Source of the DNA: an uncultured Anderseniella sp.
GTDB taxonomy: Bacteria; Pseudomonadota; Alphaproteobacteria; Rhizobiales; Aestuariivirgaceae
Length of the DNA: 64,000 nucleotides
Assembly: GCA_947488295.1 (NCBI GenBank)
Contig: CANKYU010000001.1
Coordinates: 790,183-854,182, forward strand
Direction of reading: 5' to 3'
A program made the translations under genes and the position numbers. The notes under the pieces are model-generated. The model was given only the letters and a program-made list of their open reading frames with translations. It searched no databases and had not been told where the DNA came from. Each line of letters opens with the position of its first letter. Position 1 is the stretch's first letter. Shown piece after piece: positions 16,662-25,279 of this stretch.

Positions 16662-18494
16662 ATGCGGACCTATAGCAACACTGCATGGTGGATCATCGTC
16701 GCCGGCGTCACCCTGGTGGCCTTCTGGTTCGGGTATGGCGCAACCGAACGCTACTACCTGCAACAACTGACAGCGCAGAACCAGAGTACCTTGAGACTGG
16801 TGTCATCCGGTCTGCAGGGTTCGCTGCTGCGCTATGAGCCGCTCACGTCACTTCTGGCAGACAAGGCGGATGTGAAGCTTTTGCTGTCCAGTCCACAGGA
16901 TCAGGACCGGATTACCCGGGTCAGCGAGCAATTGCGTTCAATCGCGCAAGACATAGATGCGTCCGATATCTACGTGATGAATTCGCTCGGCGTGACGATC
17001 GCGGCAAGCAATCATGAAGAGCGAACATCTTTCATCGGGCGAAATTTCAATTTTCGCCCCTATTTTCAGGAAGCGGTTCAGGGCGCTTCCGCCAGATATT
17101 TTGCGCTGGGAACAACCTCTTTGAAACGCGGCTACTACTTTGCCTCGCCGGTGCGGTCTGGTGAGAAAGTAACAGGAGTGATCGTAATCAAGATCGGAGT
17201 CGAGGAAATTGAAAACGACTGGCGGGGCTCCGGTACGGAAGTCATCGTGGCGGACACCGACGGGATCATTTTCATGGCCAGCCGGGAGGAGTGGCTCTTC
17301 AAGTCCCTCAATCCGTTGTCCGACACAGCCCTCACCAGGATCAGGACATCGAAACGTTATCCAATCGAAAAACTGAGTGAGCTCCAGAGTGAGGTTACAA
17401 CTTCGGACGTCGCCGGTTCAGCATTTACAACGATTACACTGGCAGACAGCTCTGAAGCTTACCTGACAAACAGCCGTTTCATGTCTGATGCAGGCTGGAC
17501 TGTTCATGCCATGGTGCCGAAGACACTGGCCGACGGCAGGACTCTGACCGCACTGGTTGTGGCCACTCTCGTCGTGCTTCTGCTGTTGCTGATCATGACA
17601 TTCGTATTGCAGAGGCGCGCACGGCTTGTGCGCGATATTGTTGCCGGCGCCCGGGCGCAGGAACAACTGGAGTTGCGGGTTGCCGAGCGCACCAATGATT
17701 TGAACATTGCCAATGAAAACCTGACCAAGGAAGTCGCCGAACGTCGCCAGGCCGAGCAGCAGCTTCTGTCAACCCAGAACGAACTGGTGCAGGCCGGCAA
17801 GCTGGCAGTGCTTGGGCAAATGTCGGCAGCGCTGTCGCACGAACTCAACCAGCCTCTGGCAGCCATCAAGTCCTATGCGGAAAATGCCCGCACTTATCTG
17901 GCGCGCAACAAGGCTGAGCAGGCCAGCCAGAACATTGGTCACATTTCCGAGATGGCGGATCGAATGGCTGAACTCGGCAGTCATCTGCGCAATTTCGCAC
18001 GCAAACCCAAACAGGCGACTGAAGCAATTGGCTTCGGCACTGTAATCGAAGGCGTCAAAAACATAATTGGCCCCAGGTTGAAAAATGAAAACGTCACGCT
18101 CAATCATTCCGGATTTGATGACAGTCTGGTGGTGAATGCAGGCAGGTACCGATTGCAGCAGGTATTGCTGAATCTGATCAACAATGCCGTGGACGCAATG
18201 TCGGAAATGGATAATCCGGTCGTAACCGTTTTCAGTGAAGTCCGCGGCCATGAGATCGCTCTGTGTGTCAGGGATCATGGACCAGGTCTGAACGAAACGG
18301 TTTCCGGACAATTGTTTGATCCGTTTTTCACCACCAAGGGTGTGAACCAGGGATTGGGCCTGGGGCTTTCGATTTCCTACAACATAATTCAGGATTTCGG
18401 CGGAGCCATCACGGCTGAAAACCATCCCGACGGCGGTGCCGTTTTCACAGTGTTGCTTAAGCAGGCAGATCAGGTGGAGGACGCCGCAGAATGA
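16662..18494 (+). CDS. dctB: DctB-type sensor histidine kinase for C4-dicarboxylates
   Basis: A 610-residue inner-membrane sensor. TM1 lies at about residues 9-28, a periplasmic double-PAS (dCache) sensor spans about 29-285 (SNHEERTSFIGRNFNFRPYF, SLKRGYYFASPVRSG), TM2 is VVATLVVLLLLLIMTFVL, then a coiled-coil linker and the kinase core: H box SAALSHELNQPLAAI with phospho-accepting His393, N box NLINNAVDAM, G boxes DHGPGLN and GLGLGLSI. The order and the FIGRNFNFRPYF motif are DctB hallmarks. It overlaps dctD by four bases and lies just upstream of the TRAP operon it presumably controls. Confidence 0.9.
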   Translation: MRTYSNTAWWIIVAGVTLVAFWFGYGATERYYLQQLTAQNQSTLRLVSSGLQGSLLRYEPLTSLLADKADVKLLLSSPQDQDRITRVSEQLRSIAQDIDASDIYVMNSLGVTIAASNHEERTSFIGRNFNFRPYFQEAVQGASARYFALGTTSLKRGYYFASPVRSGEKVTGVIVIKIGVEEIENDWRGSGTEVIVADTDGIIFMASREEWLFKSLNPLSDTALTRIRTSKRYPIEKLSELQSEVTTSDVAGSAFTTITLADSSEAYLTNSRFMSDAGWTVHAMVPKTLADGRTLTALVVATLVVLLLLLIMTFVLQRRARLVRDIVAGARAQEQLELRVAERTNDLNIANENLTKEVAERRQAEQQLLSTQNELVQAGKLAVLGQMSAALSHELNQPLAAIKSYAENARTYLARNKAEQASQNIGHISEMADRMAELGSHLRNFARKPKQATEAIGFGTVIEGVKNIIGPRLKNENVTLNHSGFDDSLVVNAGRYRLQQVLLNLINNAVDAMSEMDNPVVTVFSEVRGHEIALCVRDHGPGLNETVSGQLFDPFFTTKGVNQGLGLGLSISYNIIQDFGGAITAENHPDGGAVFTVLLKQADQVEDAAE

Positions 18495-19840
18495 CGGTTT
18501 CACCGGACGTCATCTTTGTCGATGACGAAGAACATCTTCGCATATCTGCTGCGCAGACATTTGAACTGGCCGGACTGTCAGCACAGTGCTTCGGCAATGC
18601 GGCAGACGCGCTGGAACAGGTCTCGCGAAGTTATGCGGGTGTCGTTGTCTCTGACATCCGAATGCCGAACATGGATGGAAGTGAGCTGCTGCATCGTCTG
18701 CTGGAAATTGACTTTGAGCTTCCGGTGTTGCTCGTGACCGGACACGGTGACGTCAAACTGGCGGTTAGTTCGATGCAGCAAGGGGCGTACGATTTTATCG
18801 AAAAACCATTTGCACCGGACTATCTTGTGGCAAGCGTTCGCCGGGCGCTTGAGAAACGGCGGCTTACACTCGAAAACCGCCACCTTCGCACCAAGGTCAC
18901 ACAACGTGACAAGCTTGAAACCCGTCTGACAGGCAGAACGCCCGTCATGATTGCATTGCGCAAGGCAATCCGATCAATCGCGTCAACGGACCTGGATGTG
19001 CAGATTACCGGTGAAACCGGCGTTGGAAAGGAGGTCGTTGCGCGGGCATTGCATGATCTCAGCCCGAGGGCGGACGGACCGTTTGTGGCGATCAATTGCG
19101 GCGCGCTGAGCCTCGATCAGGTTGAGAGCGAGCTGTTCGGACATCACGCTGGAGCATTCGCAGGAGCAATCCGAACGCGCATAGGCAAGCTGGAGCACGG
19201 ACGACGAGGCACCATCTTCCTGGATGAGATCGAAAGCATGCCGCTTGATCTGCAGGTGAAACTGTTGCGCGTACTGGAGGAGCGTTCGATCACGCCGCTG
19301 GGGTCCAATGAGGTTGTTGAACTGGATGTTCGCTTCCTGTCTGCGAGCAAGGAAAACCTGCAGATGGCGGTCGAAAAGGGCACATTCCGGCAGGATCTCT
19401 ATTTCAGACTGACGACATCCATGCTGAATATTCCATCACTCAGGGAAAGACGCGATGACATTCCTCGTCTTTTCATACAATTGGCGAATGAGGCTGCGCG
19501 CCGTTATCGCCGAGAATTTGCGGATATCCCCAGCCACTATCTCCTTGAGCTCTCCAATCGGGATTGGCCGGGAAATGTGCGCGAACTGCGCAATGAAGCC
19601 GACAGATTTGTGCTCGGCGTTGACAAAGTCGATGAAGATACTGCCGAGCAGGCAACCCTCGCTCAACGCATGGCAGCCCATGAACGCGCCATAGTCTCGT
19701 CGGAACTCTCAGCGCACAATGGTGTGCTCAAGGAAACCTATGAAGCTTTGGGTATTTCCAGAAAATCACTTTATGAGAAGATGCAAAAGCATGGGTTGAA
19801 CAGACGCGGGTTTATGGAAGACGACAGTTCCGCCAGTTGA
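18491..19840 (+). CDS. dctD: DctD-type NtrC-family response regulator with GAFAGA loop
   Basis: A 449-residue regulator: receiver domain (phospho-Asp55 in VVSDIRMPNMDG), AAA+ sigma-54 activator domain with Walker A GETGVGKE and Walker B TIFLDEIES, arginine fingers in FRQDLYFRL, and a Fis-type HTH at the C-terminus (LKETYEALGISRKSLYEKM). The L1 loop that normally reads GAFTGA and contacts sigma-54 reads GAFAGA at residues 221-226; the Thr is usually critical. No convincing -24/-12 promoter was found before dctP: only a weak GG-N10-GC match at 19897-19910. Control of dctPQM is inferred from position. Confidence 0.9.
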   Translation: MTVSPDVIFVDDEEHLRISAAQTFELAGLSAQCFGNAADALEQVSRSYAGVVVSDIRMPNMDGSELLHRLLEIDFELPVLLVTGHGDVKLAVSSMQQGAYDFIEKPFAPDYLVASVRRALEKRRLTLENRHLRTKVTQRDKLETRLTGRTPVMIALRKAIRSIASTDLDVQITGETGVGKEVVARALHDLSPRADGPFVAINCGALSLDQVESELFGHHAGAFAGAIRTRIGKLEHGRRGTIFLDEIESMPLDLQVKLLRVLEERSITPLGSNEVVELDVRFLSASKENLQMAVEKGTFRQDLYFRLTTSMLNIPSLRERRDDIPRLFIQLANEAARRYRREFADIPSHYLLELSNRDWPGNVRELRNEADRFVLGVDKVDEDTAEQATLAQRMAAHERAIVSSELSAHNGVLKETYEALGISRKSLYEKMQKHGLNRRGFMEDDSSAS

Positions 19841-19984
19841 TGGATGGGTCACTTTTCACACATGCAAACCAGCAGATGTTACCTATTCTACCCATCGGCT
19901 GAAAAAAGGCATGAATTTGTCGGGTCATGGGCCGTCTGACACTTGAATAAGGCCGTTTTCCTCTGCAATGCCATAATAGTATAT

Positions 19985-20003
19985 CCAGATGACAAATCTG
20001 GAA
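19985..20003. promoter_or_regulatory. Inverted repeat upstream of dctP, possible operator
   Basis: TCCAGAT (19985-19991) and ATCTGGA (19997-20003) form a perfect 7-bp palindrome with a 5-base spacer, 25 bases before the dctP start. It could be an operator for a repressor or a 5' leader hairpin; the regulator is unknown. Confidence 0.35.
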
Positions 20004-20028
20004 ACTGCATAAACAGGAGGAAGTACCC

Positions 20029-21033
20029 ATGAAATTTTTCAAGGCAATGGCAGTTGCCACCAGCTTTGTGGCCGTGTCAGCGACCGGTGCGCTGGCCAAT
20101 TGTGATCCCGGCGAAGAGGTGATCAAGTTCAGCCACGTGACCAATACCGACAAGCACCCGAAAGGCATTGCCGCAACCTTGCTGGCCGAACGGGTCAACA
20201 AGGAGATGAACGGCAAGGCGTGCATGGAAGTGTTCCCGAACTCATCGCTTTATGATGACAACAAGGTGCTGGAAGCGCTGTTGTCCGGCGATGTGCAACT
20301 GGCCGCACCTTCCTTGTCAAAGTTTGAAAAATTCACCAAGAAATTCCGTGTGTTCGACCTGCCGTTCCTATTTGAGGACATCAATGCGGTTGATCGGTTC
20401 CAGACATCTGCCGATGGCGAGAAACTGAAAAACGCCATGAAGAAGCGCGGCCTGCAGGGGCTGGCGTTCTGGCACAACGGCATGAAGCAGATGTCGGCGT
20501 CGAAACCGTTGATTTCGCCGGAAGATGCCAAGGGACTGAAGTTCCGTGTGCAGGCATCCGATGTGCTGGTGGCCCAGTTTGAACAATTGGGTGCGAACCC
20601 GCAGAAAATGTCGTTCAAGGAAGTCTATGGCGGCCTGCAGACCAAGGTCATCGATGGCCAGGAAAACACCTGGTCGAACATCTATGGCAAGAAGTTCTTC
20701 GAGGTGCAGGACGGCGTTACGGAAACCAATCACGGCATCATCGATTATCTGGTTGTCACGTCCGGCAAATGGTGGGACGGGCTTGACCCGGCGGTACGGG
20801 ATCAGCTGGCGCAGATCCTCAAGGAGGTGACCGAGACCCGCAACGGTGAGTCCACTGCAGTCAACGAAGCCAACAAGCAGAAGATCATTGAATCCGGTGG
20901 AACCGTTCGCACCCTTGACGCTGCACAACGCAAGGCCTGGGTCGATGCGCTCAAGCCTGTATGGGCGAAGTTTGAAGGCGACATCGGTCAGGATCTGATT
21001 GACGCTGCACAGTCCTATAACAAGGGCAGCTAG
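20029..21033 (+). CDS. dctP: TRAP transporter solute-binding protein DctP
   Basis: Periplasmic binding protein that delivers organic acids to the DctQM permease. A Sec signal peptide (MKFFKAMAVATSFVAVSATGALA) precedes a mature domain of about 310 residues. Family motifs: SLYDDNKVLEALLSGDVQLAAP, VFDLPFLFEDI, LKFRVQASDV with the substrate-carboxylate Arg, and GQENTWSNIYGKKFFEVQ. This is the DctP subfamily linked to C4-dicarboxylates, although the hyuAB genes downstream leave room for another carboxylate. RBS AGGAGGAA precedes the ATG. An attenuator hairpin separates it from dctQ. Confidence 0.92.
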   Translation: MKFFKAMAVATSFVAVSATGALANCDPGEEVIKFSHVTNTDKHPKGIAATLLAERVNKEMNGKACMEVFPNSSLYDDNKVLEALLSGDVQLAAPSLSKFEKFTKKFRVFDLPFLFEDINAVDRFQTSADGEKLKNAMKKRGLQGLAFWHNGMKQMSASKPLISPEDAKGLKFRVQASDVLVAQFEQLGANPQKMSFKEVYGGLQTKVIDGQENTWSNIYGKKFFEVQDGVTETNHGIIDYLVVTSGKWWDGLDPAVRDQLAQILKEVTETRNGESTAVNEANKQKIIESGGTVRTLDAAQRKAWVDALKPVWAKFEGDIGQDLIDAAQSYNKGS

Positions 21034-21054
21034 GACGTAGCGTTCACGAAACAG

Positions 21055-21094
21055 CTCCGTCATCGGTTTTCAAAGCCGGTGGCGGAGTTTTTTT
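21055..21094 (+). terminator. Rho-independent terminator/attenuator between dctP and dctQ
   Basis: About a 15-bp stem (arms 21055-21069 and 21073-21087, with three G-U pairs) ending CGGAG, followed by seven Ts. Its place right after dctP suggests partial termination, giving excess binding protein over permease, as is common in binding-protein operons. Confidence 0.85.
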
Positions 21095-21134
21095 ATATGT
21101 GCAAACCTAGACGGACAATCGGGAGGGATCAGTC

Positions 21135-21752
21135 ATGTCGGGGCAGGGATCAGACGGCGGGACTTCAATCAGCGATACCATCGAAGAAACTTTCATGGCG
21201 GCCACGCTTGCCATGATGACACTGATAACATTTGCCAATGTTGTGGCACGTTACATCTTCGACTCCAACATTTTATGGGCCCTTGAGGCAACTGTGTTCC
21301 TGTTCGCCTGGCTGGTGCTGTTGGGGGCTTCCTACGGCATCAAGAAACGGTTTCACATTGGCGTCGACGTGATTGTGAACCTGTTGCCTGCGGGCGCCCG
21401 CAGGACCTGTTCGCTGTTTGCCGCCGTGTGCTGTATTGCCTTTGCCGCGCTGATGCTGAAAGGGGCATGGGATTACTGGTCTCCGTTCATTGGCCCGCAG
21501 GCGTTTTATGAAACCGATGATGTGCCGATGCCGTCCTTCCTGCAATTCCTTGCCGATTGGCTGAACGACGGTGAACGCTATGAGAAAATTCCGCGTTTTA
21601 TCCCTTACGCGGTGCTGCCTATCAGCATGGCCTTGCTGCTGTACCGGCTGTTGCAGGGCACCTGGCGCATCGTGACCGGGAAGGATGAAATGCTCATCGT
21701 GTCCCACGAGGTTGAAGACCAGATTCCTCCGGCCGAGAAAGAGGAGGGCTGA
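21135..21752 (+). CDS. dctQ: TRAP transporter small permease DctQ
   Basis: A 205-residue inner-membrane protein with four hydrophobic helices (AATLAMMTLITFANVVARYIF, ATVFLFAWLVLLGASYGI, TCSLFAAVCCIAFAALML, FIPYAVLPISMALLLYRLLQ). The motif WALEATVFLFAWLVLLGASYGIKK and HIGVDVIV are typical of DctQ. An insert between helices 3 and 4 (about residues 115-155) makes it longer than the average 160-180 residues. It starts at the ATG at 21135 behind GGGAGGG and is followed within 4 bases by dctM, its obligate membrane partner. Confidence 0.9.
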   Translation: MSGQGSDGGTSISDTIEETFMAATLAMMTLITFANVVARYIFDSNILWALEATVFLFAWLVLLGASYGIKKRFHIGVDVIVNLLPAGARRTCSLFAAVCCIAFAALMLKGAWDYWSPFIGPQAFYETDDVPMPSFLQFLADWLNDGERYEKIPRFIPYAVLPISMALLLYRLLQGTWRIVTGKDEMLIVSHEVEDQIPPAEKEEG

Positions 21753-21756
21753 TCCG

Positions 21757-23133
21757 ATGGAAGTCGTCCTGCTGTTTGGCCTGATCGTTGGCCTGATGCT
21801 GATTGGGGTACCGATTGCATTTGCACTCGGTCTGTCGAGTATCGCGTTTCTGCTGCTGCATTCCGGCACCTCATTATCGTCAATAGCCCAGACGCTGTTT
21901 TCCGCCTTTGACGGGCATTACACGCTGCTCGCCATTCCGTTCTTCATTCTGGCGTCCAGCTTCATGTCCACCGGCGGCGTGGCGCGGCGTATCATCCGGT
22001 TTTCCATTGCCCTGGTCGGGCATTTTCAGGGCGGCCTGGCAATTGCGGGCGTCGTTGCATGCATGATGTTTGCGGCGCTGTCCGGGTCTTCTCCGGCAAC
22101 GGTGGTGGCTATCGGATCGATCGTCATCGCCGGTATGCGGCAGGTCGGATATACCCGCGAGTTTGCCGCCGGTGTGATCTGCAATGCCGGCACGCTCGGC
22201 ATCCTGATCCCGCCGTCCATCGTCATGGTTGTCTATGCGGCAGCCACAGATGTGTCGGTTGGCCGGATGTTCCTGGCAGGTGTTTTTCCAGGACTACTGG
22301 CCGGATTCATGCTCATGGCCGGCATTTTCATCTGGGCCAAGTGGAAGGGCCTGCCGTCGCAACCCTGGAAAGGCTGGGGCGAAGTATGGGATGCAGGCCG
22401 CGACGCAGGTTGGGGCCTGATGCTGATCATCATTATTCTCGGCGGCATTTATGGTGGTATCTTCACGCCGACCGAGGCCGCAGCTGTTTCAGCCGTGTAT
22501 GCCTTCATCATTGCCAATTTCGTCTACAAGGACATGGGGCCTCTGGCGACGGCTGAAGGTGAACCAAACCGGCCGTTCTTCCGGCACCTTTCCAGCGTCG
22601 TGACGGTGATTTCCCATCCGGATACCCGCAAGACGCTGGTGGACGCCGGCAAGCTGACCATCATGTTGATGTTCATCATTGCCAATGCGTTGATTCTCAA
22701 ACACGTGCTGACCGAAGAGCGCATTCCTCAGGTAATCACCGAAGCCATGCTGGCAGCAGGTTTCGGACCGATAATGTTCCTGATTATCGTCAATATCATT
22801 CTGCTGATCGGCGGGCAGTTCATGGAGCCGTCTGGCCTGCTGGTGATCGTCGCGCCGCTGGTTTTTCCAATTGCTGTTGAACTCGGTATCGATCCCATTC
22901 ACCTGGGCATCATCATGGTGGTGAACATGGAAATCGGCATGATCACTCCGCCGGTCGGATTGAATCTGTTCGTCACCGCCGGTGTCGCCCAGATGTCGGT
23001 CATCAATGTTGTGAAGGCAGCCCTCCCATGGGTCGGAATCATGTTCGTGTTCCTGATCATGATCACCTATATTCCGATCATATCGACCTGGTTGCCGACC
23101 ACGTTGATGGGGCCGGAAATCATCACGCGATAA
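21757..23133 (+). CDS. dctM: TRAP transporter large permease DctM
   Basis: A 458-residue, roughly 12-helix sodium-coupled permease of the ion transporter superfamily. Signature features include VPIAFALGLSS at the start, GHYTLLAIPFFILASSFMS, the ALSGSSPATVVAIG loop (first re-entrant hairpin), PTEAAAVSAVYAF, and the second hairpin NMEIGMITPPVGLNLFV. The frame extends into dctQ, but ATG 21757 with a GAGGAGGG RBS overlapping the end of dctQ is the natural start. dctPQM form one operon with hyuAB 40 bases beyond. Confidence 0.93.
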   Translation: MEVVLLFGLIVGLMLIGVPIAFALGLSSIAFLLLHSGTSLSSIAQTLFSAFDGHYTLLAIPFFILASSFMSTGGVARRIIRFSIALVGHFQGGLAIAGVVACMMFAALSGSSPATVVAIGSIVIAGMRQVGYTREFAAGVICNAGTLGILIPPSIVMVVYAAATDVSVGRMFLAGVFPGLLAGFMLMAGIFIWAKWKGLPSQPWKGWGEVWDAGRDAGWGLMLIIIILGGIYGGIFTPTEAAAVSAVYAFIIANFVYKDMGPLATAEGEPNRPFFRHLSSVVTVISHPDTRKTLVDAGKLTIMLMFIIANALILKHVLTEERIPQVITEAMLAAGFGPIMFLIIVNIILLIGGQFMEPSGLLVIVAPLVFPIAVELGIDPIHLGIIMVVNMEIGMITPPVGLNLFVTAGVAQMSVINVVKAALPWVGIMFVFLIMITYIPIISTWLPTTLMGPEIITR

Positions 23134-23173
23134 GGCCGATACTTTTCAAGGTTGCGACACGGAGTTTACTTGC

Positions 23174-25279
23174 ATGGGATCAGCTACGGCACTGCCGGTT
23201 CGTGCCGGAGTGGATATTGGTGGCACATTTACCGATGTTGCCCTGGAAGTGGGTGGACAGATCATCTCCACCAAAGTGCTGACCGACCATGACAGCCCGG
23301 ACAGGGCAGTGGTGCTGGCGCTGCAGCAGGTCACCGGGCGGGCAGGCATAGACGCGTCTGACATCTCCATGGTGATCCATGGCACGACCCTGGTGACCAA
23401 TGCGCTGATCGAACGGCGCGGGGCCCGGACGGCTTTCATCACCACCGAAGGATTTCGTGATGTCATTGAGATGCGCAACGAGAACCGCTTCGAGCAATAT
23501 GATCTCAACATTGTCCTGCCCAGGCCACTGGTGGACCGCGCGCACCGGTTAACCCTGTCGGAGCGCATGGATTCCACCGGCAAGGTCCTTAAACCGCTCG
23601 ATCCGGCGGAAGCTGATGCGCTGGCGGCAAAAATAGCCGATGGCGGCTATGAGGCAGTGGCGGTCGGGCTGATGCATGCCTATGCAAACCCCACCCATGA
23701 GCGTGCCATGGCTGCCGCACTGGCAAAGGCCTGTCCTGATGTCGTCGTGTCTGTGTCATCTGCCGTTTCACCACAGATGCGCGAGTTCGAGCGCTTTAAC
23801 ACGGTCATTGCCAATGCCTATGTGCAGCCCATGGCGAAAGCCTATCTGGGCCGTCTTGTGGATCAACTTGCGGCCATTGGCATTTCGTGCCCGGTGTTTC
23901 TGATGCACTCGGGCGGCGGCATCATTTCCATTGAAACGGCTATGCAGTTTCCTGTGCGCCTGCTTGAATCCGGACCGGCAGGCGGCGCCATTTACGCGGC
24001 CAATTTCGCGCTCAGCCATGGCCTGTCGAAAGTAGTCTCGTTTGATATGGGCGGCACTACCGCCAAGATATGCCTGATCGAGGATGGCAAGCCGAAGACA
24101 GCCAACCGGTTTGAAGTGGCGCGTACCTACCGCTTCAAGAAAGGCTCCGGCATGCCGGTGTCGACACCGGTGGTCGAGATGGTGGAGATCGGCGCGGGCG
24201 GCGGTTCGATCGCTCACGTGGACAATATGGGCCAGATCCGTGTCGGGCCGCAAAGTGCAGGGTCGGAGCCGGGTCCGGCGTGCTACCAGCGCGGCGGCAT
24301 ACGGCCGGCAGTGACAGATGCCAATCTGGTGCTGGGCAAGATCGATGCGGACAATTTCGCCGGTGGCAGTATTGCCTTGTCGCTTGCCAACGCCGAACAG
24401 GCACTTGAAGCGGATATCGGCAAACCACTGGGCCTGGATGTCGCGGCAGCGGCATTTGGCACCACGGAGATGGTGGATGAAAACATGGCCAATGCGGCGC
24501 GCGTTCATGCCGTTGAAAACGGTAAGGATATCTCGCAGTTTGCGTTGATTGCATTTGGCGGCGGTGCGCCGCTGCACGCTTGCCGCCAGGCTGAAAAGCT
24601 GGGGGTCAGGGACATCATCGTTCCGCCCGGCGCAGGCGTCGGATCGGCTATCGGTTTCCTGCGCGCACCGTTTTCCTATGAGGAAACCCGTGGTGCATTC
24701 TTTCGGCTGAGCAGCTTTGATGCCGAGCGCATCAATCAACTGCTGTACGAAATGCAGGCGACGGCTGCTGAATTTGTACGCCAGGGTGTTGGTGATGCGC
24801 AAACCGAGACACGGATTACAGCCTTCATGCGGTATCGTGGACAAGGCTGGGAAATTCCCGTTCCAATACCGGCGCAACAGTTCAAGCCAGATGATGTCAA
24901 GCTGTTCAAGTCCGAGTTCGAGACAGTTTACCGGGGTTTGTTCGGGCGCACTATCGATGATCTGGATATCGAAATTGCCAACTGGTCGGTGGTGGTTACG
25001 ACACCTTTGCCGGATGTGGTCAAACTTGACGGCCAGAAGCCGTTGCGCGAGGCGGCATCGTCTCGCACGCGCGCGTTTCTGGATGCACAGACGCGGCAAC
25101 TGGTGGACGGGCCCGAGGTCATGCGCGGCAACCTGGCTCCGGGTGACTTCGTCAATGGTCCCGCGCTTATCGTGGAAGACGAAACCTGCACCATCGTGAC
25201 CAGTTCGTTCACGGCGGTTGCCCAGGCTGACGGGGCATTGTGGCTCAGCTCCGGCCAGAACAAGGAGACAAGCCAGTGA
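23174..25279 (+). CDS. hyuA: Hydantoinase/oxoprolinase A subunit (HyuA family)
   Basis: A 701-residue ATP-dependent ring-opening amidohydrolase subunit (N-methylhydantoinase, 5-oxoprolinase, acetone carboxylase beta family). The N-terminal actin-like ATPase motif AGVDIGGTFTDVAL, HGTTLVTNALIERRGA, the second phosphate loop SFDMGGTTAKICL and GAGGGSIAHVD are clear. It works with HyuB, whose GTG start overlaps this stop. It lies 40 bases after dctM, so the TRAP system and hydrolase are likely co-expressed and may import and open a cyclic amide such as a hydantoin or 5-oxoproline (inference). Exact substrate cannot be read from sequence. Confidence 0.9.
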   Translation: MGSATALPVRAGVDIGGTFTDVALEVGGQIISTKVLTDHDSPDRAVVLALQQVTGRAGIDASDISMVIHGTTLVTNALIERRGARTAFITTEGFRDVIEMRNENRFEQYDLNIVLPRPLVDRAHRLTLSERMDSTGKVLKPLDPAEADALAAKIADGGYEAVAVGLMHAYANPTHERAMAAALAKACPDVVVSVSSAVSPQMREFERFNTVIANAYVQPMAKAYLGRLVDQLAAIGISCPVFLMHSGGGIISIETAMQFPVRLLESGPAGGAIYAANFALSHGLSKVVSFDMGGTTAKICLIEDGKPKTANRFEVARTYRFKKGSGMPVSTPVVEMVEIGAGGGSIAHVDNMGQIRVGPQSAGSEPGPACYQRGGIRPAVTDANLVLGKIDADNFAGGSIALSLANAEQALEADIGKPLGLDVAAAAFGTTEMVDENMANAARVHAVENGKDISQFALIAFGGGAPLHACRQAEKLGVRDIIVPPGAGVGSAIGFLRAPFSYEETRGAFFRLSSFDAERINQLLYEMQATAAEFVRQGVGDAQTETRITAFMRYRGQGWEIPVPIPAQQFKPDDVKLFKSEFETVYRGLFGRTIDDLDIEIANWSVVVTTPLPDVVKLDGQKPLREAASSRTRAFLDAQTRQLVDGPEVMRGNLAPGDFVNGPALIVEDETCTIVTSSFTAVAQADGALWLSSGQNKETSQ

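Noticed and set aside
19897..19911. Sigma-54 promoter before dctP
   Set aside because: Only GG and GC fall at the right spacing; the flanking consensus bases do not match, so it is kept as a remark under dctD.
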